Assembly (NCBI GenBank): GCA_020073705.1
Contig: JAIQES010000005.1
Location: 40,567-104,566, forward strand
Length of the DNA: 64,000 bases
Source: Terriglobia bacterium
Lineage (GTDB): Bacteria > Acidobacteriota > Terriglobia > Acidiferrales > UBA7541
Direction: 5' to 3'
Shown here: one piece after another, positions 8,580-17,458 of the stretch
Layout of the letters: every line of letters starts with the position of its first letter
Numbering within the stretch: position 1 is the stretch's first letter
The notes under the pieces: model-generated
Told to the model about the DNA's origin: nothing
What the model saw: the letters and a program-made list of their open reading frames with translations, nothing else
The model's database searches: none
Position numbers and translations under genes: made by a program

Positions 8580-10496
8580 ATGCAACTCCGGCTAAAAACC
8601 AAGATCACACTAACCACGGCGCTGCTGGTGCTGGCCGTCGTGGGAGTGAACTCCACACTGTACGTCATTACCCTCACGCGGCAGGTGGTTCGCCAGGCGG
8701 ACAATCGCGCCCTGCAGGTTTCTCGCCGGATTTTCTTTCAGGCACAAAATGCCTTGGCTAGCGCGGCCAAGGCGGGCGAGACGCCGGCTTCCGACAGCCC
8801 CCAGGATATGCGCGAGTTCGTGCGGAAGGCGCTCGACGAAAGTGCGGCACTGAATTTGGCGATCGCGTCCGAGACGAGCTTTAACTCCACGGTGGATGAA
8901 GTCAGCATCACAGACACGGATGGAATCGCCCTCGTCTCAAGTGTTCCCTCACTGCTCGAACACCATCCGCAACCGAGGACGAACCTTGCAGAACTGGTTT
9001 CAGCCAACTTTCGAGGCCAGATTCGCGTGATTTACGGACCACGGCGCGAATACGAGGTTTCCTACCCGTTCAAAATGGGGCCCCCGGGAAAGATGGTTCC
9101 GTTCGGAGACATTCGCGTCGCTGTGGATACAGGGTTGCTGCGCAGCGATATTAATCCTGCCATACGGTCGGCGGCATTGCTCGCTCTGGCTTCGGTGGCG
9201 TTCTCAGGATTGTTGGCCGCGCTGGTCAGCGGTGCGTCCCTCGCTCCGTTGAAACGCATTACCACGCAGTTGGATCGTATCTCCAAAGGTGAATTCGACC
9301 AGAAACCGCTTGAGAGCGGAGATGAATTTGGCCAGGTCAGCACGAAAATCAGCCAGATTGGCATGCAACTCGGTGGCGTTCGGGAGATATTCAGCACTCT
9401 GCGTGAGAACCTGGATCAGGTCCTCGGCGGGCTCGACGATGGCTTGTTGTTGTTCTCTCTCGACGGCCGGGCCGTCATGGTGAGCCCTGCGGCTGAACGT
9501 TTCCTGTCAACGCCGTCAGACCATCTCTTGGGGCGCCGCGCGGAGGATATTTTTCCGCCCGATCATCCTGTCAGGGAAGCCATCAAATTGCACGACGGTG
9601 AGTTCGAGCCGGTCGCATCTGCGGAGGTCGTTCTGGCCGGTCCGGATTCGCCGGCGCGGCGTGTTGGAGTCAGTGTACAGGTCATCACAAAGGGAGATAC
9701 GCGGATGGGCGCGTTGGTGACGTTCAAGGACCTGGAATCACGCGAGCGCATCAGCACGCAGTTGCAGGTTTCAGAGCGCATGGCCCAGCTCGGGCACATT
9801 ACCGCGGGCGTGGCGCATGAAGTGAAGAATCCGCTGAACTCCATGCGGCTGTGGCTGGAAAATTTGAAAATGAGTTTGCCCGAAGGCGATGACCTGCCGC
9901 GTCAGGCCGTTCGAGTTCTGGACAACGAGATTGACCGCCTTGACACCGTGGTGAAACGCTTTCTCGATTTCACGCGTCCTCCAGAAATGCACCAGGAAGA
10001 AACGAATCTCAAGGATCTGCTCGAAGAAGTACTCGGAGTGGAGCGGCCGCAGATGGACCAGGCGAATGTCAAAGTGGAAGCCCGCTTAGCCACTGATGTT
10101 CCGCCCGTGCTGGTGGACCGGCAACTATTGAAGCAGGCGCTGATGAACCTGCTTCTGAACGCCGTTGAGGCCATGCCCGGAGGCGGCCAGCTAACCGTCT
10201 CGCTCGAACGCCGCGGCGAGATGGCCGGTATCGAGATCGAAGACACCGGCACGGGCATCGCTCCCGAACACCTGATGAGAATCTTTCAACTGTTCTTCAC
10301 GACGAGGCCCGGAGGCAGCGGGATTGGACTCGCCAGCACCTTCCGAACTGTGCAATTGCACAATGGTTCGATAGACTTCAAATCTGAAGTTGGGCGCGGC
10401 ACGACGTTTCGAATCGAGTTGCCGCTGGCCCGTCAAACGGAGCCTGCGCTGTCCCGCCCGCACGATCCAGGCGCGGCAGTTGCGCGGAGCACATAA
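8580..10496 (+). CDS. Membrane sensor histidine kinase, NtrB type
   Basis: A 638-residue kinase and the partner of the response regulator immediately upstream. First membrane segment at about 10-31, a periplasmic sensor region to about 195, a second membrane segment (ALLALASVAFSGLLAALVSG), HAMP (about 220-270), a PAS-like domain (about 285-395), a dimerisation domain with phospho-acceptor His in GVAHEVKNPLNSM, and a HATPase domain with G-boxes DTGTGIAP and GGSGIGLAST. The start at 8580 is chosen because a longer open frame would overlap the regulator by 310 bases and lacks similarity; the membrane segment begins here. The signal sensed is unknown. Confidence 0.94.
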   Translation: MQLRLKTKITLTTALLVLAVVGVNSTLYVITLTRQVVRQADNRALQVSRRIFFQAQNALASAAKAGETPASDSPQDMREFVRKALDESAALNLAIASETSFNSTVDEVSITDTDGIALVSSVPSLLEHHPQPRTNLAELVSANFRGQIRVIYGPRREYEVSYPFKMGPPGKMVPFGDIRVAVDTGLLRSDINPAIRSAALLALASVAFSGLLAALVSGASLAPLKRITTQLDRISKGEFDQKPLESGDEFGQVSTKISQIGMQLGGVREIFSTLRENLDQVLGGLDDGLLLFSLDGRAVMVSPAAERFLSTPSDHLLGRRAEDIFPPDHPVREAIKLHDGEFEPVASAEVVLAGPDSPARRVGVSVQVITKGDTRMGALVTFKDLESRERISTQLQVSERMAQLGHITAGVAHEVKNPLNSMRLWLENLKMSLPEGDDLPRQAVRVLDNEIDRLDTVVKRFLDFTRPPEMHQEETNLKDLLEEVLGVERPQMDQANVKVEARLATDVPPVLVDRQLLKQALMNLLLNAVEAMPGGGQLTVSLERRGEMAGIEIEDTGTGIAPEHLMRIFQLFFTTRPGGSGIGLASTFRTVQLHNGSIDFKSEVGRGTTFRIELPLARQTEPALSRPHDPGAAVARST

Positions 10497-11051
10497 ATGC
10501 GACAACGCAAACTCCTCATGCTACTGTGCGCCGCCGCCCTTGCATCGGCCGGTTGTGGCAGCAGGCATATTGTGCGTGCAGCTCCTCCTTCGGTGAGCAC
10601 CCCGCCCCCGGAGGAAACGCCGCCGGCCCCGCCGCCGCCCGCGCCCGTGCCGGCGGAAACCAAGACGGAAGAACCACCGCCGGAAGTTCCGCCCCCCGCA
10701 CCTCCGCCAGCACCTGTCAGGCGTCCCGCGCCGCGACCGCGCCCGGAGCAGCCCGAAACTTCCGAACCGGCGCCCCCGAAACCGGCGCCGCCGCAGATTT
10801 CGCCCCAACTCTCCGCCAAGGACCTCGACGCGGCGAAGAACAATGCGGCTTCGAACATCACCACAGCCGAAAAGAACGTGCAGCTTGCAAACGGCAGGCA
10901 GCTCAATGCCGCTCAGAAAGACCTCGTCGCGAAGATCAACGGCTTCCTCGGCCAGGCCCACGAAGCGATTCGCGCCGACGACTGGGTTCGCGCGCAGAAT
11001 CTGGCGGAGAAAGCACGCATTCTTTCCGTCGAGCTCGTGAAATCGTTTTAA
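10497..11051 (+). CDS. Proline-rich lipoprotein
   Basis: A 184-residue exported protein whose ATG directly abuts the kinase stop codon (TAAATG), so it is translationally coupled to the two-component genes. A signal peptide ends in the lipobox LASAGC with the acylated Cys at residue 20. Residues 30-105 are dominated by proline and glutamate, a likely spacer across the periplasm. The C-terminal 80 residues (about 105-184) form amphipathic helices (AAKNNAASNITTAEKNV...ARILSVELV) resembling a helical bundle. The family is not recognised. It may help the adjacent kinase to sense the envelope, but that is inference from position. Confidence 0.82.
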   Translation: MRQRKLLMLLCAAALASAGCGSRHIVRAAPPSVSTPPPEETPPAPPPPAPVPAETKTEEPPPEVPPPAPPPAPVRRPAPRPRPEQPETSEPAPPKPAPPQISPQLSAKDLDAAKNNAASNITTAEKNVQLANGRQLNAAQKDLVAKINGFLGQAHEAIRADDWVRAQNLAEKARILSVELVKSF

Positions 11052-11103
11052 CGCAACAGTCCCCTCCACTCCCTCTCCCCGCGTTTGCTGATAAGATAAT
11101 TAT

Positions 11104-12249
11104 ATGAATACGTATGACGTCGTCATCGTGGGCGGCGGTATCATCGGCGGCTCGATTGCCTTTGAGCTGTCCCGGCGGAATCTTCGCGTTGCCGTGCTCG
11201 ACCGCCAGGAACTCATGCACGAAGCGTCGTGGGCGGCGGCCGGCATGCTTTCGCCAGCCCCGGACTGCCCTGCCGCGATTCCGCTTGTGCCGCTCGGCCG
11301 CGCCAGTCTGGCCCTCTATCCACAGTTCGTCGCTTCCATTGAAGAATCCTCGAATATGCGCACCGGCTACCGCACAGACGGCACGCTCGAAGTTCTGTTC
11401 CACGGCGATGCCGGACGTGAACTCAGCACGCTGGTCGCACTCCATCATGGGCTGGGCCTCGCGTGTGAGCCGCTTCGGTTGGAAGAAGCAGGGGAGATGG
11501 AGCCTGCGCTTGGACGCGATGCGCGCGCTGCCGCGCTGCTCCCGGACGAAGCTTCCGTGGACAGCCGCGATCTGGGTGCCGCGCTGCTCGCCGCCTCAAA
11601 AACCGCTGGCGTGACGCTGTGCCCGGGAGTGGAAGTAATTTCGCTCGTCAAGGATGGGAAACGGTGCGCAGGCGTGAAGACCGCAGACGGCGGCGCATTT
11701 TCCGCGGGACAAATCGTGATGGCCGCGGGCTGTTGGACATCCCGTCTTCCCGAGGCCGCGCCGTACGCGCCGACGCGCCCCGTACGCGGCCAGATGGCCG
11801 CTCTGCGGCACACGGGCAAACCTATCCGCCGCGTCCTGCGCTCGGAGCGTGGCTACATCGTGCCGCGCGACCACGCCAGCCCGCAAAAGCTGGTTGTGGG
11901 AAGTACGCTCGAAAACACCGGCTATGCAAAGTGCGTTACTTCGGGGGGGCTCGAACAAATTTTCCGTGCCGTAAATGAGTTGGCGCCCGAACTTGCCAGC
12001 GCAGAAATTCTGGAAACATGGTCCGGCCTGCGCCCTGGCACGCCTGACCAGTTGCCCATTCTCGGACCGACCGGCATGGAGGGACTGGTGATGGCGACTG
12101 GCCATTACCGCAACGGCATTCTGCTCGCGCCGATTACAGCAAAGCTCATCACCGAGTGGATCACCGAACGCAGAACATCATTGAACTGGGAAGATTTTAG
12201 TCCTTTGCGATTCGCGAGTGGGAACGCCGAGCGCTCCGCGACAGGGTAA
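11104..12249 (+). CDS. thiO: FAD-dependent glycine oxidase ThiO
   Basis: A 381-residue DAO-family flavoenzyme. The dinucleotide motif VVIVGGGIIGGSIAFEL sits at the N-terminus, followed by the EASWAAAGMLSP segment typical of ThiO/glycine oxidase, and a C-terminal FAD/substrate region (SGLRPGTPDQLPILGPT...ATGHYRNGILLAPITAKL). It oxidises glycine to iminoacetate/glyoxylate and peroxide, and in thiamine synthesis it supplies dehydroglycine for the thiazole. No other thi gene is adjacent. The last about 23 codons and the following 40 bp recur at 14009-14119. No clear Shine-Dalgarno sequence precedes the ATG. Confidence 0.9.
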   Translation: MNTYDVVIVGGGIIGGSIAFELSRRNLRVAVLDRQELMHEASWAAAGMLSPAPDCPAAIPLVPLGRASLALYPQFVASIEESSNMRTGYRTDGTLEVLFHGDAGRELSTLVALHHGLGLACEPLRLEEAGEMEPALGRDARAAALLPDEASVDSRDLGAALLAASKTAGVTLCPGVEVISLVKDGKRCAGVKTADGGAFSAGQIVMAAGCWTSRLPEAAPYAPTRPVRGQMAALRHTGKPIRRVLRSERGYIVPRDHASPQKLVVGSTLENTGYAKCVTSGGLEQIFRAVNELAPELASAEILETWSGLRPGTPDQLPILGPTGMEGLVMATGHYRNGILLAPITAKLITEWITERRTSLNWEDFSPLRFASGNAERSATG

Positions 12250-12290
12250 TAGCCAACCCTGACCAAACCCATGGCAGCATGAATCTCCGG
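12179..12290 (+). repeat. Direct repeat copy 1: 3' end of thiO and downstream DNA
   Basis: About 112 bp starting in the ThiO codons for ...SLNWEDFSPLRF and running past its stop. It matches 14009-14119 with about 10 substitutions and one 1-base indel (roughly 90% by eye). Confidence 0.9.
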
Positions 12291-12502
12291 CGGGACGCAA
12301 CGGGAGGACCAGTCTAAGAGGGATCTGTGAGCAATCGGCCATCTTGGGACTTCAGTATTGTTCCGCAGCCGCCAGACGGTTCTGCATGCAAAACGGGGTG
12401 GGTCGTCTTGAATGCGGAGGCAGTTGGAAGATCAAAACGGAAATCCTGGCTTGATGCATAATGCTTGCTGCGGGTCTGCGGAGCGCGCCAGGAGAGGGTA
12501 GA

Positions 12503-14014
12503 GTGGAAACCATGGAAGTGATGGATACGACGCTGCGGGATGGAGAGCAGACACCCGGCGTCAATTTTACGCCGGACGAGAAGTTGATCATCGCCGAGGC
12601 TTTGCTGCGATCCGGAGTGGACGCCATTGAGATTGCCTCGGCCAGAATCTCGGATGGCGAAGCGCAGGCTGTGCAGCGCATCACGGAGTGGGCGCGTTCC
12701 CATGGCCTGGTGGATCGAATCGAGATCCTGGGCTTCGTGGACGGAACCAGATCCGTGGATTGGATCGTGCAAAACGGCGGCCGAGTGCTGAACTTGCTTG
12801 CCAAAGGCTCGGAACACCATTGCCGGGTGCAACTGAAAAAATCCCCGGATGAGCATTTCCAGGACATCGCCCGCACAGTCTGTTACGCGGACCAATGCGG
12901 CCTGAGCGTCAACGTGTACCCGGAAGACTGGTCCCAAGGCATGCGCGACTCCCAAGAGTACGTCATGGCGCTGGCCGGCTGCCTTTGCGAGCTGCCGGTG
13001 AAGCGCATCATGCTCGCGGATACGCTGGGGGTGCTGGCTCCCGAGGAGGCCGAAGCGTATGTCCGGTTGATGACCAGCCGCTTCACCATACCGTTCGATT
13101 TCCATGGCCACGACGACTACGGGCTGGCCGTATCGAACTCCCTGGCCGCGCTGCGCGCCGGCGCCGGGCGCGTCCACGTAACCATGAACGGACTCGGCGA
13201 GCGGGCCGGGAATACCAACCTCACCACACTGGTCGTGGCTGCGCGAGACCTGTACGGCATCACCTGCAAGGTGGATGAGCGGGCTCTGGGAATGCTCAGC
13301 GATCTGGTTGCGGGCATCAGCGGCGTGGAACCGGCCGCCAACGCTCCGGTGATCGGCCGCCTAAGCGCGATCCAGGGATGCGGTGTGCACGCGGATGGCG
13401 ACAAGAAGGGCAACCTCTACCAGAACAAGCTGGATCCCGCGCGCTTTGGGCTCACGCGCAGTTACGACTTGGGCAAAACCGCGGGGCTGGCGTCCATCGA
13501 GCAAAATTGTCAAGAGCTGGGCATCGAGATCAGCCCGGAGCAGCAGCGGGCCCTGCTGGCCAAGGTGAAGGAGCTGGGCGACCAGAAGGTGGCCGTGACA
13601 CAGGCAGACATCATTCTTCTGCTCAACGACATTCTTAGCGCCAAGGGGAATGTCCTGAAACTGGTGGATTACGAGTTTGCGGTGCGGAAAGGAACGTCGC
13701 CCGCGGCCACGCTACAATTACGCCGCAACGAGGAACAATTCGTGGCTCACGGCGTGGGCGACGGACAGTATGACGCTTTTATCAACGCTTTGCGCAGCGT
13801 TTGGCCTGAAATGCCTGAGCTGGTGGACTACCGCATCGGAATTTCGCGCAAGGGCACCAGCGAAGCTCTGACAGAGGCGACCATCACCTGGCGCAGCGAA
13901 GGCAAACTCTTCTCGACTCGCGCCGTGGATTCCGATCAGCTTGTTGCGGCAATGAACGCGACGATGCGCATGCTGAACTATGTGGAGCTCAAGCGAGAGC
14001 TCGGCAAACATTGA
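12503..14014 (+). CDS. 2-isopropylmalate/citramalate synthase-like enzyme (LeuA family)
   Basis: A 503-residue HMGL-like TIM-barrel enzyme (about 1-270) with a C-terminal LeuA-type allosteric domain. Catalytic and metal-site elements are visible: DTTLRDGEQTPGV at the start of the barrel, FHGHDDYGLAVSNS and NGLGERAGNT. Such enzymes condense acetyl-CoA with a 2-oxo acid; substrate choice (2-oxoisovalerate, pyruvate or other) cannot be read from sequence. GTG 12503 is preferred because GGAGAGGG ends 4 bases before it; ATG 12512 is the alternative. Its TGA lies inside the second copy of the thiO-tail repeat. No other leu genes are adjacent. Confidence 0.85.
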   Translation: METMEVMDTTLRDGEQTPGVNFTPDEKLIIAEALLRSGVDAIEIASARISDGEAQAVQRITEWARSHGLVDRIEILGFVDGTRSVDWIVQNGGRVLNLLAKGSEHHCRVQLKKSPDEHFQDIARTVCYADQCGLSVNVYPEDWSQGMRDSQEYVMALAGCLCELPVKRIMLADTLGVLAPEEAEAYVRLMTSRFTIPFDFHGHDDYGLAVSNSLAALRAGAGRVHVTMNGLGERAGNTNLTTLVVAARDLYGITCKVDERALGMLSDLVAGISGVEPAANAPVIGRLSAIQGCGVHADGDKKGNLYQNKLDPARFGLTRSYDLGKTAGLASIEQNCQELGIEISPEQQRALLAKVKELGDQKVAVTQADIILLLNDILSAKGNVLKLVDYEFAVRKGTSPAATLQLRRNEEQFVAHGVGDGQYDAFINALRSVWPEMPELVDYRIGISRKGTSEALTEATITWRSEGKLFSTRAVDSDQLVAAMNATMRMLNYVELKRELGKH

Positions 14015-14119
14015 ACTGGAAAGATTTTAGTCCATTGCGATTCGCGCGTGGGAACGCCGACCGCTTCGCGGCAGGTAATAGCAAACCCTGACCAAACCCA
14101 GCGCAGCACGAATCTCCGG
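14009..14119 (+). repeat. Direct repeat copy 2: non-coding copy of the thiO 3' end
   Basis: Same sequence as 12179-12290. Here the first bases CATTGA are read in another frame, so the repeat supplies the stop codon of the LeuA-like gene. The thiO-tail codons are not part of any gene in this copy. Confidence 0.9.
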
Positions 14120-14141
14120 CTCGATATGCCGGAACGATGCT

Positions 14142-14930
14142 TCAAAACGGTGACCTACTGCGTGTGGGTTCACGGTTTGCCGGGCCAGGCAGTGTCGAGG
14201 CGCGGCCCGGGTCCGTGAAATTCACGCGGCTGGCGTCGAGATAGAGAGTGCGGTCGAGAACGACATCAACCGTCGTGCCACGCGGCAACTCGAGTTCAGG
14301 GCCACGCGTGAGAAGCACTGCGGCAAGCCCCACGGCCGCACCGGCCCCAGCACCGATTCCCGCCCCTCTGGCGCTGCGCCCCGCGATCGCCCCGATCCCC
14401 GCGCCAACTCCGGTCGTCTTTACAACTGTGCCTACATCGGTCGCCTTGTCGGTATCCCCCTTGATCTTTCCCTCGCTGTCGGTGGATTCGTTGCCGCCCG
14501 TGCCGGCGTTGGTCGGGGTGGCGTTAAAGTCCACCATGTAGCCATTGGGGAGGATCATCGAGTTCAAGCGCATTCGGATTTCGCCTTGCCCTTTCACTTT
14601 GCCGGGGCGTTTGGCTTCCAGAATTTCCCCCTGCACGTACGTGCCTGCAGGAATGAGAATGCGATCCTTGATGACAATGGGGAAAAGCGTTTCGAGATAT
14701 ACCGGATCGCCGGGCCGGGCGTTGCGCGTGGTCACTGCATTGTGCAGGACCAGGGGCAGATGTGTGCCGGTCGGAACGACGAGCCGATCCGATGCTGAGG
14801 CATTTTGCGTCTGTGCTGATGGCGACTGCGTTTGCGGGGGCACGGCTAGCTGTGGTTGCTCTTGCGCGTACAACCTGCTGCCGTTCGCCAGCAAGGCCAC
14901 AAGCGCCAGAATGCCCGAAATCTTCCGCAT
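14142..14930 (-). CDS. Exported VirB10/TrbI-like beta-barrel protein with glycine zipper
   Basis: A 262-residue protein with a signal peptide (MRKISGILALVALLANGSRLYAQ). After a Gln/Pro-rich linker comes a region typical of TrbI/VirB10-like folds: LVVPTGTHLPLVLHNAVTTRNARPGDPVYLETLFPI, followed by PAGTYVQGEIL and the RMRLNSMILPNGY strand. A glycine-zipper helix (GVGAGIGAIAGRSARGAGIGAGAGAAVGLAAVL with many small residues) follows, then ELPRGTTVDVVLDRTL. No type IV secretion genes are near, so it is probably a free-standing envelope protein. It is a distant paralogue of the protein at 48208-49188. Confidence 0.82.
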   Translation of the reverse strand: MRKISGILALVALLANGSRLYAQEQPQLAVPPQTQSPSAQTQNASASDRLVVPTGTHLPLVLHNAVTTRNARPGDPVYLETLFPIVIKDRILIPAGTYVQGEILEAKRPGKVKGQGEIRMRLNSMILPNGYMVDFNATPTNAGTGGNESTDSEGKIKGDTDKATDVGTVVKTTGVGAGIGAIAGRSARGAGIGAGAGAAVGLAAVLLTRGPELELPRGTTVDVVLDRTLYLDASRVNFTDPGRASTLPGPANREPTRSRSPF

Positions 14931-14996
14931 AGTATTACCTCACTGCCCGGCTACGATGCGCTTTCGACTTACGAGGATGCCGCGATTATACGCTTT

Positions 14997-15219
14997 AACA
15001 GGCTGCGAAAAAGCTCTTTGGCATCGCCTCAGAGGTTGAGACCTCTGAGGGAAACGCAGGCTTTATGTCCCGGCTGAAGAGCTTGGGGGAAAAGTGGGTT
15101 AGGGTGTCATTGCCGAACGGAGCGAGAAATCTCTCTGTTCAAAAGTCAAGAAAAGAGAGATTCCTCGGCACGCAGCATGCCTCGGAATGACAACGTTTTG
15201 AGTTTTTCCGCAGCCTGTT
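14997..15219. repeat. MITE/REPIN-like palindromic element, copy 1
   Basis: About 220 bp bounded by inverted ends (AACAGGCTGCG-AAAAA at the left, TTTTTCCGCAGCCTGTT at the right). Inside are a perfect 10-bp stem hairpin at 15027-15050 (CCTCAGAGGT / ACCTCTGAGG) and the GAGAAATCTCTCT...AGAGAGATTCCTCGG...GGAATGAC palindrome. The right 130 bp are an inverted near-copy of 47974-48113. No coding potential. Confidence 0.8.
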
Positions 15220-15273
15220 CTGTTTGACGCCAGGAACAAGACGGCTTAGGCTTGGCCTTCACGAGGAGGCAAG

Positions 15274-15474
15274 ATGGCAAAGCTGGCGCTGGTCTACGGC
15301 ATGCGGTTGTTTCCAGCCGATGAATTGGGCGAGGTGAGCGATGCGGTCATTACGCTGAAGGACGGCCGCGCGGCGCGCGTGACGATGCACTTGATCGAAG
15401 GCACTAAGGAACAAATCGAAGAAACTCTGGAACAGTCGGTCAACGCCTTTTTCGAAATGTATCCCGAGATCTGA
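15274..15474 (+). CDS. Small conserved-looking protein of unknown function
   Basis: A 66-residue protein behind a strong ribosome-binding site (GAGGAG, 6 bases from the ATG). It has a beta-hairpin-like start (LALVYGMRLFPADELGEVSDAVITLKDGRAARVTMHLIEG) and an acidic C-terminal helix (TKEQIEETLEQSVNAFFEMYPEI). No family recognised. Good codon structure and the ribosome-binding site argue that it is real. It lies just after a palindromic element and converges on the zinc-ribbon gene. Confidence 0.72.
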   Translation: MAKLALVYGMRLFPADELGEVSDAVITLKDGRAARVTMHLIEGTKEQIEETLEQSVNAFFEMYPEI

Positions 15475-15512
15475 GTGTTGTCGGACGGATTTCGGCCCGT
15501 ATGATTCAGGCC

Positions 15513-15836
15513 TCAGCGATTGCCGAAACTTTCTGGATCGAAGTCCGCGGAGCCAGGAGCGGCGGCATTCGAGGAAATCAGCACGACGCTCTGTCCGGTC
15601 AGTTCAAAACGCTTCCGGCACTTGCGGCACGCCACCAATTCATCGACACGCACCATGTAAGAGCGCGCCAGTGCGAAGCGCTTCTTGTCTTCTTCGCCTG
15701 CGCCGCGGGGCAGCTCATTCTTCTTTGTGCGCACGAGCCAGCGAACCGGGTAGTTATCTTCCTTGCGGCAAGCCGGACAGGTGAGAGGTATGTTCTTGGT
15801 TTCCTGCTTTTCGTTATAGAACTGGCGCTCGTCCAT
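15513..15836 (-). CDS. Small zinc-ribbon protein
   Basis: A 107-residue protein with two CxxC knuckles, CPAC at about 20-23 and CRKC at about 70-73, which would form one zinc ribbon. The segment between is rich in charged residues and the C-terminus (AAAPGSADFDPESFGNR) looks disordered. No catalytic motif. It lies 36 bp downstream of the polysaccharide deacetylase on the same strand, so may be cotranscribed. Function unknown; nucleic-acid or protein binding is possible. Confidence 0.72.
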   Translation of the reverse strand: MDERQFYNEKQETKNIPLTCPACRKEDNYPVRWLVRTKKNELPRGAGEEDKKRFALARSYMVRVDELVACRKCRKRFELTGQSVVLISSNAAAPGSADFDPESFGNR

Positions 15837-15872
15837 GATTTCCCTGCTCCTTTCGTGTCCGCGTTCAGCGGG

Positions 15873-16622
15873 TCAGGTGCGCAGCGCCCGCGTCGAACCG
15901 CCTGCTGCAGGCGATTCGATTGTAACAAATTCAAGGCCGGCGTCGCGCCAGCGTGGAAGCCAGTGTTCGAGCGCGGCGACCACGTGATGCCGGTCGCCGC
16001 CCAGCGCGCGATGATCGCCGTCGTGGAGCAGGACAACGTCGCCGCGCGAGATGCCAGGGCGGGCCACGCGGGCGAGCCTCCCGATCAGGCGCTCCGGCGG
16101 CTGCGGTTTCCAGTCCCAGCAAATCCTCGACCACATTACGATGCCGCTCATGCCGGCGCGGTGAACCTCTCCATCCAGCATGGGGCTGCGATACCCATAG
16201 GGCGGCCGCATCCAGCGCGGCGAATCCGAGCGCGTGGCAGCGGCAACCGCCTCCTGGCACCGCGCCAGCTCTTCTCGAATGCCCGCGCGCGATTGAAAGA
16301 TCAGGTTCGCGTGCGTGTCCGTATGGTTGCCGAGCAAATGGCCGCGCGCGGACATTTCCCGGACCAGATCGGGACATGCCCGTGCGAATTTTCCGATCAG
16401 GAAAAATGTCGCGCGCACCGAGTAGCGATCGAACAAATCGAGCAGTCGAGGAGTGATGGCCGGGTTTGGTCCGTCATCGAACGTGAGCGCGAGCGTCTTT
16501 GTGGTTGCAGTATGCCGCACGGTGGGGCCGAACAACTCCGCTGAGGGGCCGACAGCTCCCCAGGCAGCGATGCCCGCAGCGGTCACCGCGCCAGCCGACA
16601 TAACAATGGGCCAGGGATTCAA
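15873..16622 (-). CDS. Membrane-anchored polysaccharide deacetylase (CE4, NodB-like)
   Basis: A 249-residue NodB-fold enzyme with an N-terminal hydrophobic anchor (NPWPIVMSAGAVTAAGIAAWGAV). The CE4 motifs are present: TFDDGP (catalytic base and metal Asp), GNHTDTHA (metal His pair), RPPYGYRSP and DVVLLHDGD. It removes N- or O-acetyl groups from a cell-wall or exported polysaccharide. The start is placed at TTG 16622, which has GGAG five bases upstream and opens directly into the anchor. A GTG at 16733, three bases after the DUF190 stop, is possible, but the extra 37 residues look non-coding. Operon: crcB, DUF190, this gene, zinc ribbon. Confidence 0.9.
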   Translation of the reverse strand: MNPWPIVMSAGAVTAAGIAAWGAVGPSAELFGPTVRHTATTKTLALTFDDGPNPAITPRLLDLFDRYSVRATFFLIGKFARACPDLVREMSARGHLLGNHTDTHANLIFQSRAGIREELARCQEAVAAATRSDSPRWMRPPYGYRSPMLDGEVHRAGMSGIVMWSRICWDWKPQPPERLIGRLARVARPGISRGDVVLLHDGDHRALGGDRHHVVAALEHWLPRWRDAGLEFVTIESPAAGGSTRALRT

Positions 16623-16736
16623 TTCGTCTCCACTCTGTTTGATTTTCGCACGGCCTTGCCTGGCATTCCAGCCGCCGCTTGGGCAGGCGGTCGGCCGCTT
16701 TCCGAGAAGTTTCTCGGGGGGAAAACCAGTCACTAA

Positions 16737-17066
16737 TCAATCCAAGCTGCCCTGTTCGATTACGACATTTTCGCGCACGATGAGGCGATGTGCGGCCATC
16801 TCTCGCAGCTTTGGTAGTACGCGATTTACATGCTCATCCGTATCAACGAATGTGACAACAACAGGAAGGTCACCGCCAGCCTCAACGAGATGAGCTGTAC
16901 GCACTTTGTTTCGGCCAAGGAACCCAGCCACGGAATGAAACACCACCGCTCCAGCAACATTCTCTTCGCGCAAGTACCTGAGAATTTCCAAGTGCAAGGG
17001 CCGGTGATGCCATGAATCGCCTTCGGTGAGGTACATCGTTACTTGCACGGCCATAAGGTCTGCCAT
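16737..17066 (-). CDS. DUF190 (UPF0166) protein, CrcB-associated
   Basis: A 109-residue PII-like small protein of the DUF190 family, recognised by MYLTEGDSWHHRPLHLEILRYL, the GAVVFHSVAGFLG segment and DLPVVVTFVDTDEHVNRVLP. DUF190 genes are commonly found beside crcB. The ATG at 17066 follows the crcB stop by one base, so the two are translationally coupled and should respond together to the fluoride riboswitch. Its role in fluoride resistance is not established; a regulatory, PII-like part is plausible. Confidence 0.88.
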   Translation of the reverse strand: MADLMAVQVTMYLTEGDSWHHRPLHLEILRYLREENVAGAVVFHSVAGFLGRNKVRTAHLVEAGGDLPVVVTFVDTDEHVNRVLPKLREMAAHRLIVRENVVIEQGSLD

Positions 17067-17067
17067 T

Positions 17068-17439
17068 CTACAACGACCGTGCCAGCACGGCACCTGCCAG
17101 CACTGAGACAAGGCAAAGCAGGTTGCTGGCGCTGATGTTCAATCCCATTAGAAGCCACTGGCCTTGCTCGACTAAAGCAAACGTCTCAAAAGCATAGCTG
17201 GAGAAGGTCGTGTAGGAACCGCAGAAGCCGATCGCGATGAGCAATCGCCACCGAGGATCCATGAGTACCCGCTCGCTTGTCCAAGCGAGAAAGAACCCAA
17301 GCAACAGGCTGCCGGTGATGTTGATTATCAGCGTACCGTAAGGAAAGCTAGAAGGAAGAATCTTGGCGATAAAACCGCCGAGGAAATACCGGGCGCTGGC
17401 ACCAACAACCGCACCCAAAGCAATCCATAGATAAGCCAC
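17068..17439 (-). CDS. crcB: Fluoride channel CrcB/Fluc
   Basis: A 123-residue, four-helix inner-membrane protein with family hallmarks: GAVVGASARYFLG in the first helix, PYGTLIINITGSLLLGFF (the conserved Asn and Gly) and GFCGSYTTFSSYAFE (the Phe/Thr/Ser ion path). Dual-topology dimers export fluoride. The GTG start is immediately downstream of a fluoride riboswitch on the same strand, which explains its control. It heads an operon with DUF190 and probably the deacetylase. Confidence 0.95.
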   Translation of the reverse strand: MAYLWIALGAVVGASARYFLGGFIAKILPSSFPYGTLIINITGSLLLGFFLAWTSERVLMDPRWRLLIAIGFCGSYTTFSSYAFETFALVEQGQWLLMGLNISASNLLCLVSVLAGAVLARSL

Positions 17440-17458
17440 GATGGAGTTCTCCCAAATG

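Noticed and set aside
12314..13177. 287-codon minus-strand open frame
   Set aside because: Antisense to the LeuA-like gene.
14142..14930. Conjugation (TrbI/VirB10) gene as sign of an integrated plasmid
   Set aside because: Only the fold is similar; no other tra, vir or relaxase gene is present and a paralogue stands equally alone at 48 kb.
15501..16544. 347-codon plus-strand open frame
   Set aside because: Antisense to the zinc-ribbon and deacetylase genes, whose motifs are clear on the minus strand.
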